A stretch of 57,391 nt of DNA from Pseudomonadota bacterium (GCA_021800795.1 JAJYYO010000023.1:1-57391), one strand, 5' to 3'. Shown: positions 6,419-14,556, counted from the first letter of the stretch. The notes: a model not told the origin generated them from the letters alone. Made by a program: numbers and translations.

Positions 6419-7690
6419 CTAATCCTTGTTGTGGGTTACGAAACGAACATACCATTCCATCGCAACCTTTAGTCCTTCTCCGATGCGGTGAGTAGGCTGG
6501 TAACCTAACAATGTTGCAGCCTTGCTGATGTCGGCCAGTGAGTGACGCACATCGCCTGCGCGAAAATCGCGATAGACAGGCTTTGCATCTTGCAGATGCG
6601 GATAACCGGGCAGCAGGTTCAGACGTATTTGCTCGTAAAGCTGATTGAGCGTGGTGCGATCTCCGACAGCGACGTTATAGACCTGGTTGACCGGTGACGC
6701 ATCTGACTGGATTCCCGCCTGCGCGGGAATGACGGCATCAGAAACTGTGGCGGCAAGCAGATTGATTTGTCGTGCATTTTCGATAAAGCAGAAGTCGCGA
6801 CTGGTTTCACCATCGCCGTTGATATACATCGGCTCGCCTTTGATCATACCGGCGATCCACTTCGGAATAACGGCAGCATAAGCACCTTTGGGATCCTGGC
6901 GTGGCCCGAAAATATTGAAGTAGCGCAGTCCTATGGTATTGAAACCATATGTACGTGCAAACACGTCGGCATAAAGCTCATTGACGTACTTGGTCACGGC
7001 ATAAGGAGACAGCGGCTTGCCTATCCTGTCTTCCACCTTGGGAAGACCCGGATGATCGCCATAGGTTGAGCTGGAAGCGGCGTAGACGAAACGCTTCACT
7101 TTTGCATCTCGCGAAGCGACCAGCATATTGAGGAAGCCATCGATATTCACCGAATTGGTGGCAATCGGGTCCTCAAGCGAACGGGGCACGCTGCCTAAGG
7201 CAGCCTGGTGGAGGACATATTCTACAGGAACAGGATTGAAAATTGAGGATTGAGAAGGCTCACCCCGCTGGATTGCCACGTCGGCATTGCCTCCTCGCAA
7301 TGACAAATTATCCTGGATTGCATCGTCACTTCGTTCTTCGCCATGGTGGTTAGCTTGCCGCTTTGCCGCGCCTTCTTCACTAACTGGATTACCACCTTCG
7401 CGGGAATGACGAAAACACATAACGCGGCGGCAATCTTCCAGATTGCGGATGTCGCCCTGAATGAAGTTGAAGTTAGCCCATTGCTCGGGCGTTACCAGCG
7501 ATTGAACTTCATCCAGATTGCGCTGGTGCCCGGTGGCGAAATTATCCAGGCCAACCACGCGCTGGTTGAGCTTGAGCAACGTTTCGAGCAGGTTGCTGCC
7601 GATAAAACCCGCCACGCCGGTGATCAGCCAGGTGTGAGGCTCTGTGGCAAGGTGGGTCTTGAGTTGTTCGTATTTGGTAGGTTGGGTCAT
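6419..7690 (-). CDS. tviC: UDP-HexNAc 4-epimerase (TviC/WbpP type) with repeat-derived insertions
   Basis: An extended SDR epimerase that interconverts UDP-GlcNAc and UDP-GalNAc (or their uronic acids) for surface polysaccharide. Motifs: [14 protein letters not shown] (25-38), the SSST segment (207-209), YAVTK (230-234, catalytic Tyr-Lys), [12 protein letters not shown], and the C-terminal LLGYQPTH. The protein has 423 residues against about 341 for relatives. The excess is explained by two in-frame repeat-derived stretches: residues about 91-154 and about 316-333. The first interrupts the Rossmann half between a strand and the [11 protein letters not shown] segment that contacts the cofactor, so activity may be reduced. 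The KilA-N gene overlaps its start by 4 bases. Confidence 0.9.
   Translation of the reverse strand: MTQPTKYEQLKTHLATEPHTWLITGVAGFIGSNLLETLLKLNQRVVGLDNFATGHQRNLDEVQSLVTPEQWANFNFIQGDIRNLEDCRRVMCFRHSREGGNPVSEEGAAKRQANHHGEERSDDAIQDNLSLRGGNADVAIQRGEPSQSSIFNPVPVEYVLHQAALGSVPRSLEDPIATNSVNIDGFLNMLVASRDAKVKRFVYAASSSTYGDHPGLPKVEDRIGKPLSPYAVTKYVNELYADVFARTYGFNTIGLRYFNIFGPRQDPKGAYAAVIPKWIAGMIKGEPMYINGDGETSRDFCFIENARQINLLAATVSDAVIPAQAGIQSDASPVNQVYNVAVGDRTTLNQLYEQIRLNLLPGYPHLQDAKPVYRDFRAGDVRHSLADISKAATLLGYQPTHRIGEGLKVAMEWYVRFVTHNKD
6692..6745. repeat. In-frame short palindromic repeat inside tviC (second insertion)
   Basis: The core ATTCCCGCCTGCGCGGGAAT is an inverted repeat of a very common intergenic type. 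In the tviC frame it is translated [10 protein letters not shown], residues about 316-333, between the FIENARQ segment and [11 protein letters not shown], which are nearly adjacent in relatives. Confidence 0.8.
7229..7420. repeat. In-frame composite repeat inside tviC (first insertion)
   Basis: About 190 bases made of three known-type intergenic repeats: a GGATTGCCACGTCGG..CTCGCAATGAC element, a related GGATTGCATCGTC..CTTCGC element, and a TTCGCGGGAATGAC half-palindrome. It is translated without a stop as [21 protein letters not shown] and [14 protein letters not shown]. Relatives have only about five residues here. Confidence 0.8.
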
Positions 7691-8508
7691 TTAAGTTTCT
7701 TGATTTCTGTCGCGCCCAACAAGGAGCGAATTTGATGAGATGCCGCTTGGTTCAAGGCGGTCAAACGGTCGGATTGAGTAACACCTTGCCGGATGAGTTC
7801 TGCATTGATGCTCTCCAGATTAGAAAGCACCACTAATTGTTCAACCGCAGCGTGGTCACGAATGTTACCGCCCTTACCCTTGTTTTGTTCTCGCCATTCT
7901 TTAGCTGTCATGCCGAACAAGGCAACGTTCAGCACATCCGCCTCAGATGCGTAGATCAGCCCTGCCTGTGTTTTTGTGATAGCTTGAGGAATGATATTCT
8001 GTGCAATGGCATCTGTGTGGATGCGGTAATTTATCTTGCTCAATGAACGTGTCAGATTCCACTCAAGCGCGCGACTGCTGATCTCTTCATCTTTAAGTCG
8101 CTGAAACTCTTTTATAAGGAAGAGTTTAAATTCCGCTGAAACCCAGGACGCAAATTCAAAAGCAATATCTTTGTGAGCATACGTTCCGCCAGCGCGTCCC
8201 GAAGCGCTTCGTATACCAATCGCGCCCGTTGCGTCAATCCATTTGTTAGGTGACAGGGTAAAGCTGTTGGTTCCAGCCTCACTTTTAAAGGAGTCGAATT
8301 CGACCCCTTTAAAATCAGGATTGTTGATTTTTTCCCAAAGCCCCAGAAACTCAATGGTTGAACGTGCTCTTAGCCAGTTTTTAACCACATCCTTCGGCTC
8401 TTTCGGATTCTTTATCCTGGCAATATCCGTCAGTGAAATAAAATCAGCCTGATCTATCCTCGTAATAGAGACAATCGCGTTTTGAACGATCAGTTTGATG
8501 TTAGCCAT
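7687..8508 (-). CDS. KilA-N domain protein
   Basis: A 273-residue protein starting at the ATG at 8508 ([15 protein letters not shown]). The N-terminal half is a KilA-N domain: [49 protein letters not shown] and [17 protein letters not shown]. KilA-N domains are DNA-binding modules of phage and large DNA virus proteins, and some bacterial copies are stand-alone regulators or defence-associated genes. The C-terminal half is helical and includes [14 protein letters not shown]. It lies between tviB and tviC and its end overlaps the tviC start, so it is co-transcribed with sugar genes. A role there is not evident; it may be a passenger gene of phage origin. Confidence 0.85.
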   Translation of the reverse strand: MANIKLIVQNAIVSITRIDQADFISLTDIARIKNPKEPKDVVKNWLRARSTIEFLGLWEKINNPDFKGVEFDSFKSEAGTNSFTLSPNKWIDATGAIGIRSASGRAGGTYAHKDIAFEFASWVSAEFKLFLIKEFQRLKDEEISSRALEWNLTRSLSKINYRIHTDAIAQNIIPQAITKTQAGLIYASEADVLNVALFGMTAKEWREQNKGKGGNIRDHAAVEQLVVLSNLESINAELIRQGVTQSDRLTALNQAASHQIRSLLGATEIKKLK

Positions 8509-8536
8509 TATTATGCCGGTATTATTCTGATGTAAA

Positions 8537-9817
8537 TTACAGCCGCCACAACGAGTAACCTGCGTCTTCAATGGCCTCGGGTGAGTACGCCGATTTGATG
8601 TCGACAAATACGCCACCCGGTTTCAACTTTGCCAGCAGCTGCGTAACGGGTTGACTGATATATGCAGCGTGTGAAACGGCAGCGACGATGGCATCCGCCT
8701 GATTTGGCAGCGCATCCCATTCCGTCAGAGTAATTCCATATTCATGCACGGCTTCTTTGGATTCAGCCAGCGGATCATGTACACTGACATCGCAACCGAA
8801 ATCCTGCAATTCTTTTACCAGGTCGGCGACTTTACTGTTGCGCAGGTCCGGGCAATTTTCCTTGAATGTGAGGCCGAGCACGACAACCTTGGAGCCCTTG
8901 ACACACCCCCCTGCCTGAATGATTTTTTTCACAGCTTGTTGCGCCACATAGGCAGCCATGCCGTCATTGATACGCCGACCGGCGAGAATGACTTGCGGGT
9001 GATAGCCCAGCTTGTCAGCCTTGTGGGTCAGATAATAGGGATCGACCCCGATACAGTGACCACCGACCAGGCCCGGACGGAATGGAAGAAAGTTCCACTT
9101 GGTGCCCGATGCTTTCAACACCTCCAGCGTATCGATGCCGATCTTATTGAAAATAATGGACAGTTCGTTCATCAGGGCGATATTCAGATCGCGCTGGGTA
9201 TTTTCAATGACCTTGGAGGCCTCGGCCACCTTGATACTGCTGGCTTCGTAAACACCGGCAGTAATAACCGAAGCATAGACTTCGCTGACCGTTTTCAGCG
9301 TTTGAGGGGTATCGCCTGACACGACCTTGACGATTTTTGTGACGGTGCGTTCTTTGTCACCCGGATTGATGCGCTCAGGGCTGTAACCCACGAAAAAATC
9401 CTGCTTCCATTTAAGGCCGGAGTGCTTTTCGATCAGCGGAATACAAACCTCTTCAGTCGCTCCCGGATAGACAGTCGATTCATAAACCACGATCGCACCG
9501 CGCTTGATGTATTTGCCGACGCTCTCGGAGCTTTTTACCAGCGGAGTAAAATCCGGCTGGTGGGCATCATCTACCGGAGTTGGCACGGCAACGATAATGA
9601 AATCCGCATCGCGTAAAATCTGCGGATCGGTATGGCAAGTCAACTGCGTGGCCGCACGCAAATCCTCGGTGCTCACCTCACCGGTCGGATCGACGAAATT
9701 ACGATACGCAGCTACTTTCTCAACGGAGAGATCAAGCCCGACAGTGGGAAATTTTTTACCGAATTCGACTGCCAAGGGCAGCCCAACATAGCCAAGACCA
9801 ACGACCGCTATCTTCAT
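8537..9817 (-). CDS. tviB: UDP-N-acetyl-hexosamine 6-dehydrogenase
   Basis: An NAD-dependent nucleotide-sugar dehydrogenase of the TviB/WbpO type that oxidises UDP-GlcNAc or UDP-GalNAc to the uronic acid. The protein has 426 residues. Motifs: KIAVVGLGYVGLPLAVEFG at the N-terminus, VAVPTPVD, YESTVYPGATEE, the FVGYSPERINPGD segment, and the active-site cysteine in GLVGGHCIGVDPYYL, followed by GLTFKENCPDLRNSK. With TviC it would give the precursor of a HexNAcA-containing polysaccharide. It is the first gene of the minus-strand group running down to the rfb genes; the 150 bases upstream are AT-rich and should hold the promoter. Confidence 0.95.
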   Translation of the reverse strand: MKIAVVGLGYVGLPLAVEFGKKFPTVGLDLSVEKVAAYRNFVDPTGEVSTEDLRAATQLTCHTDPQILRDADFIIVAVPTPVDDAHQPDFTPLVKSSESVGKYIKRGAIVVYESTVYPGATEEVCIPLIEKHSGLKWKQDFFVGYSPERINPGDKERTVTKIVKVVSGDTPQTLKTVSEVYASVITAGVYEASSIKVAEASKVIENTQRDLNIALMNELSIIFNKIGIDTLEVLKASGTKWNFLPFRPGLVGGHCIGVDPYYLTHKADKLGYHPQVILAGRRINDGMAAYVAQQAVKKIIQAGGCVKGSKVVVLGLTFKENCPDLRNSKVADLVKELQDFGCDVSVHDPLAESKEAVHEYGITLTEWDALPNQADAIVAAVSHAAYISQPVTQLLAKLKPGGVFVDIKSAYSPEAIEDAGYSLWRL

Positions 9818-9943
9818 AGATTTCTATCTTTCGCAAATTCAATTTGAGAGTAAATTCACAAGTTGGGACAGCATGCGGTACAGATGTGACAATATAACTA
9901 CAAGTTTTACAAAAGTACATAGGCCAAAAGATATAGATAAAGA

Positions 9944-9966
9944 CAGGATTCAGGATTCAGGATGCA
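9944..9966. repeat. GGATTCA short tandem repeat
   Basis: Three imperfect copies of AGGATTC (CAGGATTCAGGATTCAGG) lie between tviB and the dead DUF3368 gene. It is the same class of simple repeat as at 192-246 and 13565-13590. Confidence 0.5.
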
Positions 9967-9976
9967 GGGGCAATGG

Positions 9977-10448
9977 CTACTCACCCAATTGTTGGGCTAT
10001 GCGCTGAATCAGTGATGTGTTGTAGTAAATGCCTTGGCTTTGCATATCCAATGCGGTATCTCGAAAAGATTTTATCAAGCCAAGCTTTTTTCCCTTGGCA
10101 AGCACACCTAATGTACCCCACGTTTAGCTCCAAATATTCGGCAATGCTGCGCCCCATTCGTTCATCTATGATGACTTTGTCGGCTTTGTGTTTTTTTGCG
10201 AGAAGAATGGTCTGTTTTTCGCCCCGATCCAGTTCAAACAATACCGTCAAGGCGGTATCGACCTCATCGTCCACTGGAAGAATTCAACTAAGTCGGGTGA
10301 GGTCTGGAACGATAATCCACCCTCCCTCCGCACATTCATCAATGACTGCTTTTGCAACGTGTATCTTGCCAAATATTTTTGGCAGCATGTCCAATTGATC
10401 AATGCTGGAAAGTGCAATGAAAGGCGTGGTGTTGGAGTAGATAATCAC
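9977..10448 (-). pseudogene. DUF3368 PIN-domain toxin, inactivated
   Basis: The original frame starts at a GTG at 10448 that overlaps the UPF0175 stop and reads VIIYSNTTPFIALSSIDQLD, the normal first strand and helix of a DUF3368 PIN nuclease. After VPDLTRLS it meets an in-frame TGA at about 10287. Reading resumes as ILPVDDEVDTA and continues through LDRGEKQTILLAKKHKADKV and IDERMGRSIAEYLEL. A frameshift near 10125 then moves the end into another frame, where GTLGVLAKGKKLGLI and IQRIAQQLGE complete a standard C-terminus. Two lesions, each enough to kill the toxin, lie beside an intact antitoxin gene. Confidence 0.8.
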
Positions 10449-10702
10449 AGCAGCGAGGTCTCTCTGGTGAAGTCGTCTTCGTTATTTTGCAGCAGTGTGG
10501 CTGCGCCTTCTTGCATGGCTTTCAGTAAAAAATGGACGCGAGGTATATTTAGCCAACGGGCAGCCATACCCGAGGTGAGTTTGCCATCGCGAAACAGCGC
10601 AATGGCTGCTTGCAGCTTCACTGTTTCTGCAAATTGATCTGCGTCCAGATGCAACCCGAGCAAAATTTCTTGCGGACAGTTAATTGCGATTATTTTTTGC
10701 AT
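10445..10702 (-). CDS. UPF0175 family antitoxin-like protein
   Basis: An 85-residue protein with the UPF0175 layout: an N-terminal segment IAINCPQEILLGL, the helix FAETVKLQAAIALFRDG, the helix-turn-helix-like KLTSGMAARWLNIPRVHFLL, and an acidic tail. Such proteins pair with DUF3368 PIN nucleases, and this one is followed with overlap by a DUF3368 gene that is broken by a stop and a frameshift. It is a second example in this window of a UPF0175 gene kept beside a dead partner (the other is 1415-1663). Confidence 0.8.
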   Translation of the reverse strand: MQKIIAINCPQEILLGLHLDADQFAETVKLQAAIALFRDGKLTSGMAARWLNIPRVHFLLKAMQEGAATLLQNNEDDFTRETSLL

Positions 10703-11165
10703 TTAATTTCTCCTCAAACTATTGTTGTTCATGATTAGCCACCAAGTTCAGCTACAAATAAATGAGCTGTCATTGCGAGCGCAGCGAAGCAATCCAGTTA
10801 GTCAGAAGGGCAACTTGAATAGAAGCATCTGGATTGCCACGTCGCTTCGCTCCTCGCAATGACATGTGCTGAACTTTATGGCTAATCAGGTTGTTGTTTG
10901 ATCTCACTATGGTTATGTACTGAAAACTGTCTTAGCGCAGTATGTCTGATAAAGGCAGGTTCAGGATTCATGCCGCAAGATCGCAAGGGTCTTCCCACGG
11001 AATATAAGGCGATAAATCGCCTATTCCTGAATGAAGGGCATTCCCACGAAACAACGGAGCTAAACCCGCAGGGGGCTTCCCACAAAACATAGTCGCGCCA
11101 TGCGCTCGTTGTTTTTGAATGAAAGCTCCTGTTTCTGATCAATGACTGCAAGTGATTTATCGCTT
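10703..11165. other. Non-coding stretch with one palindromic repeat pair
   Basis: No convincing gene is present in these 460 bases. From about 10769 to 10864 lie two facing copies of a common repeat (CATTGCGAGCGCAGCGAAGC and GGATTGCCACGTCGCTTCGC) that can fold into a long hairpin. The rest, 10,880-11,100, has a minus frame of 89 codons with no recognisable similarity and an odd composition; it contains internal repeats of GGGCATTCCCACGAAAC and CTTCCCACAAAAC types. It is probably decayed DNA. Confidence 0.6.
10769..10864. repeat. Inverted pair of CATTGCGAG-type palindromic repeats
   Basis: Two inverted copies of about 30 bases each, CATTGCGAGCGCAGCGAAGC on the left and GCTTCGCTCCTCGCAATGAC on the right, are separated by about 40 bases. 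The same family occurs at 5905-5932, 7260-7350, 11425-11521, 13306-13437 and 45395-45548. Confidence 0.75.
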
Positions 11166-11212
11166 AGCAGGAATTGAGTTGTTTTATCAGTTGCTCAGGC
11201 GTGACTCGCATG
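11166..11212 (-). pseudogene. MNT gene N-terminal remnant
   Basis: The minus frame from about 11211 reads MRVTPEQLIKQLNSC-stop and matches the first eight residues of the MNT protein at 6103-6414 (MRVTPDQL) as well as the bases just upstream of its start. Nothing further of the gene remains. Confidence 0.45.
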
Positions 11213-11244
11213 GTGCTACCCCTAACCTTCATGACGAAAACCAT

Positions 11245-11373
11245 TCAAAGTTTACACCGAAAAAACGCTTCGATCTTCTCACATACAAAATCCAACATCG
11301 ATTCAGTCAGGCCGGGATACACACCAATCCAGAGCGTATCATTCATGATCTTGTCGGTATTGGTAAGCTCACC
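11245..11373 (-). pseudogene. rfbH 3'-end fragment (copy 4)
   Basis: Forty-three codons read [27 protein letters not shown] and [11 protein letters not shown], matching the end of the RfbH domain at 2035-3705 closely; the final three residues are changed (RCKL instead of GVSF). It is another stand-alone copy of the rfbH end, some 9 kb from the main copy, lying upstream of the MNT remnant. It has no start and no function. Confidence 0.8.
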
Positions 11374-11424
11374 TCGCAAAACAACAAACTGAATTGCCGA
11401 GTCGACTACTCTCCTCGTAATAAT

Positions 11425-11521
11425 ATCTCTCGTCACTGCGAGGCACATCGTGCCGTGGCAGTCCAGTAATCAACTGACAAACCCTGGATTGCCACGCCGC
11501 ATATGCGGCTCGCAATGACAG
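11425..11521. repeat. Inverted pair of palindromic repeats
   Basis: Facing copies CACTGCGAGGCACATCGTGC and GGATTGCCACGCCGCATATG..GCTCGCAATGAC, the same family as at 10769-10864. A third partial copy (GGATTGCCATGCCGGC) follows at about 11530. Confidence 0.7.
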
Positions 11522-11628
11522 GCTGTACTGGATTGCCATGCCGGCGTTGCCTCCTGATGGAACTACTGGTAAAATTACTCAATTCTGGCTAAGGGCTAAA
11601 GCCCAAGCCATCATTGATAGCCAATCCA

Positions 11629-11813
11629 CTAAGGCAGCAAGCTGCCAAGCAGAATTGGCTGTTCCTTGTATTCACGGTAAAACGTGCGCATGTACCAAAG
11701 ATTGCGCCCAGAGAAGCCGCTCTTTTCGCCAAATTCGGCACCATCGCCTTTTTCAACCCTTCGCCGGTATGGTGGGTTGGCTGGTAGCCCAACAATACTT
11801 CGCCGGATCGTGC
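11629..11813 (-). pseudogene. Joined remnants of tviC (3' end) and a YhcG/DUF1016-type gene
   Basis: From about 11813 to 11742 a minus frame reads [19 protein letters not shown], close to [18 protein letters not shown] in the intact TviC. From 11737 another frame reads EFGEKSGFSGRNLWYM and RTFYREYKEQPILLGSLL-stop, which resembles the N-terminal DUF1016 domain of YhcG nuclease-like proteins (GFSxRNLxxMRxFY). The two pieces are fused without a working gene. The AAA ATPase gene starts its coding end just to the right. Confidence 0.55.
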
Positions 11814-11830
11814 ATCGCATAGAGTGACGC

Positions 11831-13012
11831 CTACATCATTGGAAGCCAGTGCTCCGAAGCCAGACAAGAAGCAGGGACGGCAGTCACGCCTTCAGACAGC
11901 GGCCAAGGCTCGCCTTCTCCGTGACACATCACATACAAATGATTCAGCCCTAAAGTTTTTTTTGCAGAACGCATCGATGCGGTGACTTGCGGCGACCTGG
12001 TCAATTTAACTTCAAAGCCCAAGCGGCGTCCATCTTGCAAGATCAACAAATCCAATTCAGCCCCTGCGTGAACGCCCCAGAAAAAAACCTCACCGCGTTT
12101 TGCATCGGTGCGGCGGATGACTTCGCGCAGAATGAACCCCTCCCATGAAGCACCGCATTTGGGATGCGCCAGCAATGAATCCTGATCCCCGATTCCCAGC
12201 AAACGATGCAGCAAACCCGAATCCGCCACATAAACCTTGGGTGCTTTCACCTCACGCTTGCCCACGTTCGCATACCAGGGCATTAAGCGAAACGCCATGA
12301 ACGTCCCCTCCAGAATATCCAGATACCGCGACACCGTTTTATCGCTCACCCCCAGAGATCGCGCCAACTCACTCCCATTCCAGGTTTGCCCGTGGTAATG
12401 CGCCAGCATCGTCCAAAAACGGCGCATCGTCAGTGCGGGGAGATTGATGCCCAACTGCGGCAAATCGCGCTCAAGATACGTGCGAATAAAGGCATCACGC
12501 CATTCACGACTCAGCTGCATATTATCCGCCAGCAAAGCACGCGGAAAACCACCGCGCAGCCAACGGGTATCCAGCCAATCCGGCGAAGAATTCCCCTGTG
12601 CAATTTCATGCGGCGCCAACCCATCCAATTCGTGAAAAACCACCCTGCCTGCCAGGCTCTCGGCGGTATGTTTTAGCAACTCGGGCGCAGCACTCCCCAG
12701 AATCAAAAATCGTGCGGGTAAATCGGACCGATCAGCCAAAACCCGCAACAAAGGAAAAATATCCGGTCGAAGTTGAATCTCATCCAGCACCACCAAGCCT
12801 TTAAGCTCACGCAAGACGAATGAAGTATCTGCAAGCCGTGCCTGATCGTCCGGATCTTCCAAATCAAAATGGCGCTTTGGCCCATCCCAATCTGCTTCCA
12901 ACTGACGAGCAAGCGTTGTTTTTCCCACTTGGCGCGCACCCAACATCGCAACCACAGGGAAGTTAGCCAGTTGCCGCTTAAGCGATTCAAGATGATGAGC
13001 TCGTAGAATCAT
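11831..13012 (-). CDS. AAA+ ATPase with DUF4143 domain
   Basis: A 393-residue protein of the common archaeal-bacterial ATPase family with an N-terminal AAA_14 domain (VVAMLGARQVGKTTLARQLE, Walker A; KGLVVLDEIQLRPD, Walker B) and a C-terminal DUF4143 domain: TWNGSELARSLGVSDKTVS, a winged-helix-like part, then GASWEGFILREVI and the restriction-like fold FWGVHAGAELDLLI and FEVKL. The function of the family is not established, although such genes are frequent in mobile and TA-rich regions. The gene appears intact, with an ATG at 13012 and a complete C-terminus. It sits between decayed polysaccharide genes, in line with acquisition as a single gene. Confidence 0.9.
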   Translation of the reverse strand: MILRAHHLESLKRQLANFPVVAMLGARQVGKTTLARQLEADWDGPKRHFDLEDPDDQARLADTSFVLRELKGLVVLDEIQLRPDIFPLLRVLADRSDLPARFLILGSAAPELLKHTAESLAGRVVFHELDGLAPHEIAQGNSSPDWLDTRWLRGGFPRALLADNMQLSREWRDAFIRTYLERDLPQLGINLPALTMRRFWTMLAHYHGQTWNGSELARSLGVSDKTVSRYLDILEGTFMAFRLMPWYANVGKREVKAPKVYVADSGLLHRLLGIGDQDSLLAHPKCGASWEGFILREVIRRTDAKRGEVFFWGVHAGAELDLLILQDGRRLGFEVKLTRSPQVTASMRSAKKTLGLNHLYVMCHGEGEPWPLSEGVTAVPASCLASEHWLPMM

Positions 13013-13059
13013 GGGCTAATTATATATGAAATATCGGAATTTAAATCCGAAATATCAAA

Positions 13060-13563
13060 TTACGTATCCTTCACCGAATAGCTTTGACCGTTGTCAATTC
13101 GCAGGAATATTCTGGATAATGCCCGCTTCCATAAACCCTGAAAAGGCTTTTCGCCAATTCGGTCGCGTGCCAGGAATAGCGTGCGTTCTGATTTATCCCA
13201 CAAGGCAATGGCAAACATGCCGATCGATTTCGTGAGTGTCGCCTCCAACCCCCAAGCCCCGGTCAACGCCAGCAACGTTTCAGTATCCGAATGCCCGCAC
13301 CATTTCACTGGATCGCCGCGGCCATTCTGGCCTCGCGATGACGCCCACACTCGTCATTGCTTGCCGTCACATACGGAGCGGCAATCCAGGTGCCTCGTCA
13401 TTGCGAAGCCCACAGGGCTGAGGCATCCAGTTTTTTCCAGCGCACCCCCTTAAATCCAGATGGTTGTAAATTTCACCATTGAACGCAACCACATACCGCC
13501 CGCTATCCGACACCATCGGCTGATGTCCGGCAGGCGACAAATACAAGGCCCAGGCGGCAAGGT
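13060..13563 (-). pseudogene. Asparagine synthetase (AsnB-like) remnant
   Basis: Two pieces of a glutamine-hydrolysing amidotransferase domain remain. The right piece (13447-13563) reads LSPAGHQPMVSDSGRYVV and AFNGEIYNHLDLR; the left piece (about 13140-13300) reads HSDTETLLALTGAWGLEAT, SIGMFAIALWD and LFLARDRIGEKP. Between them lies repeat DNA in other frames, and after RIGEKP the sequence diverges and stops. AsnB-like enzymes in O-antigen clusters amidate sugar acids, which would fit TviB-type uronic acids. The synthetase half is gone. Confidence 0.8.
13306..13437. repeat. Palindromic repeat cluster interrupting the asnB remnant
   Basis: Several copies of the CTCGTCATTGC / GGCAATCCAGG element and a related GATCGCCGCGGCCATTCTGG stretch occupy the centre of the asnB remnant. 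The element type is the same as elsewhere in the cluster, but here it accompanies loss of the reading frame. Confidence 0.65.
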
Positions 13564-13573
13564 AAATTCAGGT

Positions 13574-14371
13574 TCAAGGTTCAAGTAAAGCGCGCAAAGT
13601 TTGGTCTTTTGCAGACAATACAAAAAACTCAGGGTTATGTAAATCGGCTTTGTTGTATTGCAGCTCTTTTCCCTTAAAATCGCAGACTCTGCCGCCCGCG
13701 TACTTCACGACTGCATGTGCTGCTGCGGTATCCCATTCCATGGTCGGGCCCAGACGCGGGTACAGGTGCGCCGCACCCTCGGCGACCAGACAGAATTTGA
13801 GCGAACTGCCCATGCCGATGCACTGATAACGCCCAAGCTGCTTGAGGAGCGCATCCGTTCTGGCATCGCTGTGCGAACGGCTGGCAACCACCTTGACCGG
13901 CTCGCCCGGCGCATGCGTCCTGACGCCGATGGTTTCAGTCTCGCGATTGCCGCGTTTCACAAACGCACCCACACCGCGCGCAGCAAAGTAACATACGTCA
14001 AGCACGGGCGCGTACACGACCCCAAGCACCGGCTCGCCGTTTTCGATGAGTGCAATATTGACGGTAAATTCACCGTTTCGTTTGATGAATTCACGGGTGC
14101 CGTCGAGCGGATCAACCAGCCAGAACCTCTGCCAGTTGCGGCGCTCGCTATAGGCGATCTGGGCGGACTCCTCGGATAATACGGGCCAGCCCAGTGACAA
14201 TTCGGCCAGCCCTGCGCCGATTACCCGGTCCGAGGCCAGGTCTGCCTGAGTCAATGGTGAATCATCCGCCTTGGCCGTCACCGCTATGGCCGGATCGGCA
14301 TAGATTTCCATGATGGCATGCCCTGCACGGACGGCAATTGCGACGATTTCAGGAAGCAGATTTTCAAACAT
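13574..14371 (-). CDS. cysQ: 3'(2'),5'-bisphosphate nucleotidase CysQ
   Basis: A 265-residue inositol-monophosphatase-fold enzyme that hydrolyses PAP (adenosine 3',5'-bisphosphate) to AMP, recycling the by-product of sulfate assimilation and sulfotransfer. Motifs: DDSPLTQADLASD, PVLSEES, the metal site WLVDPLDGTREFIKRNGEFT, and the second site MEWDTAAAHAVVKYAGG. Copies occur in sulfate-assimilation operons and next to polysaccharide genes. The ATG at 14371 is preceded directly by a heptamer tandem repeat and has no Shine-Dalgarno sequence. The N-terminus MFENLLPEIVAIAVRAGHAI is normal for the family, so this start is kept. Confidence 0.92.
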   Translation of the reverse strand: MFENLLPEIVAIAVRAGHAIMEIYADPAIAVTAKADDSPLTQADLASDRVIGAGLAELSLGWPVLSEESAQIAYSERRNWQRFWLVDPLDGTREFIKRNGEFTVNIALIENGEPVLGVVYAPVLDVCYFAARGVGAFVKRGNRETETIGVRTHAPGEPVKVVASRSHSDARTDALLKQLGRYQCIGMGSSLKFCLVAEGAAHLYPRLGPTMEWDTAAAHAVVKYAGGRVCDFKGKELQYNKADLHNPEFFVLSAKDQTLRALLEP

Positions 14372-14372
14372 G

Positions 14373-14412
14373 AGTGGTAAGTGGTAAGTGGTAAGTGGTA
14401 AGTGGTAAGTGG
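14373..14412. repeat. Heptanucleotide tandem repeat at the cysQ start
   Basis: Five full copies and one partial copy of AGTGGTA stand head to tail and reach the base next to the cysQ initiation codon, where the ribosome-binding site should be. Seven-base repeats in a 5' leader can gain or lose units by slippage. Confidence 0.9.
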
Positions 14413-14556
14413 CGCATTATACAGTCGCAAAAATCCCTAAACGCAATGGAATACACGGTCCGGATTGATAGCTTTAAATCCGGCCAAAATGTATGCTGCC
14501 GCCAGCGAACCGGAAAGCGCAGCGCCTTAAATAAAAATACGCACCAGGAGTGACGA

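Noticed and set aside
10882..11151. A minus frame of 89 codons
   Set aside because: Its composition is unlike neighbouring proteins, no ribosome-binding site is present and no family is recognised; it is treated as decayed DNA.
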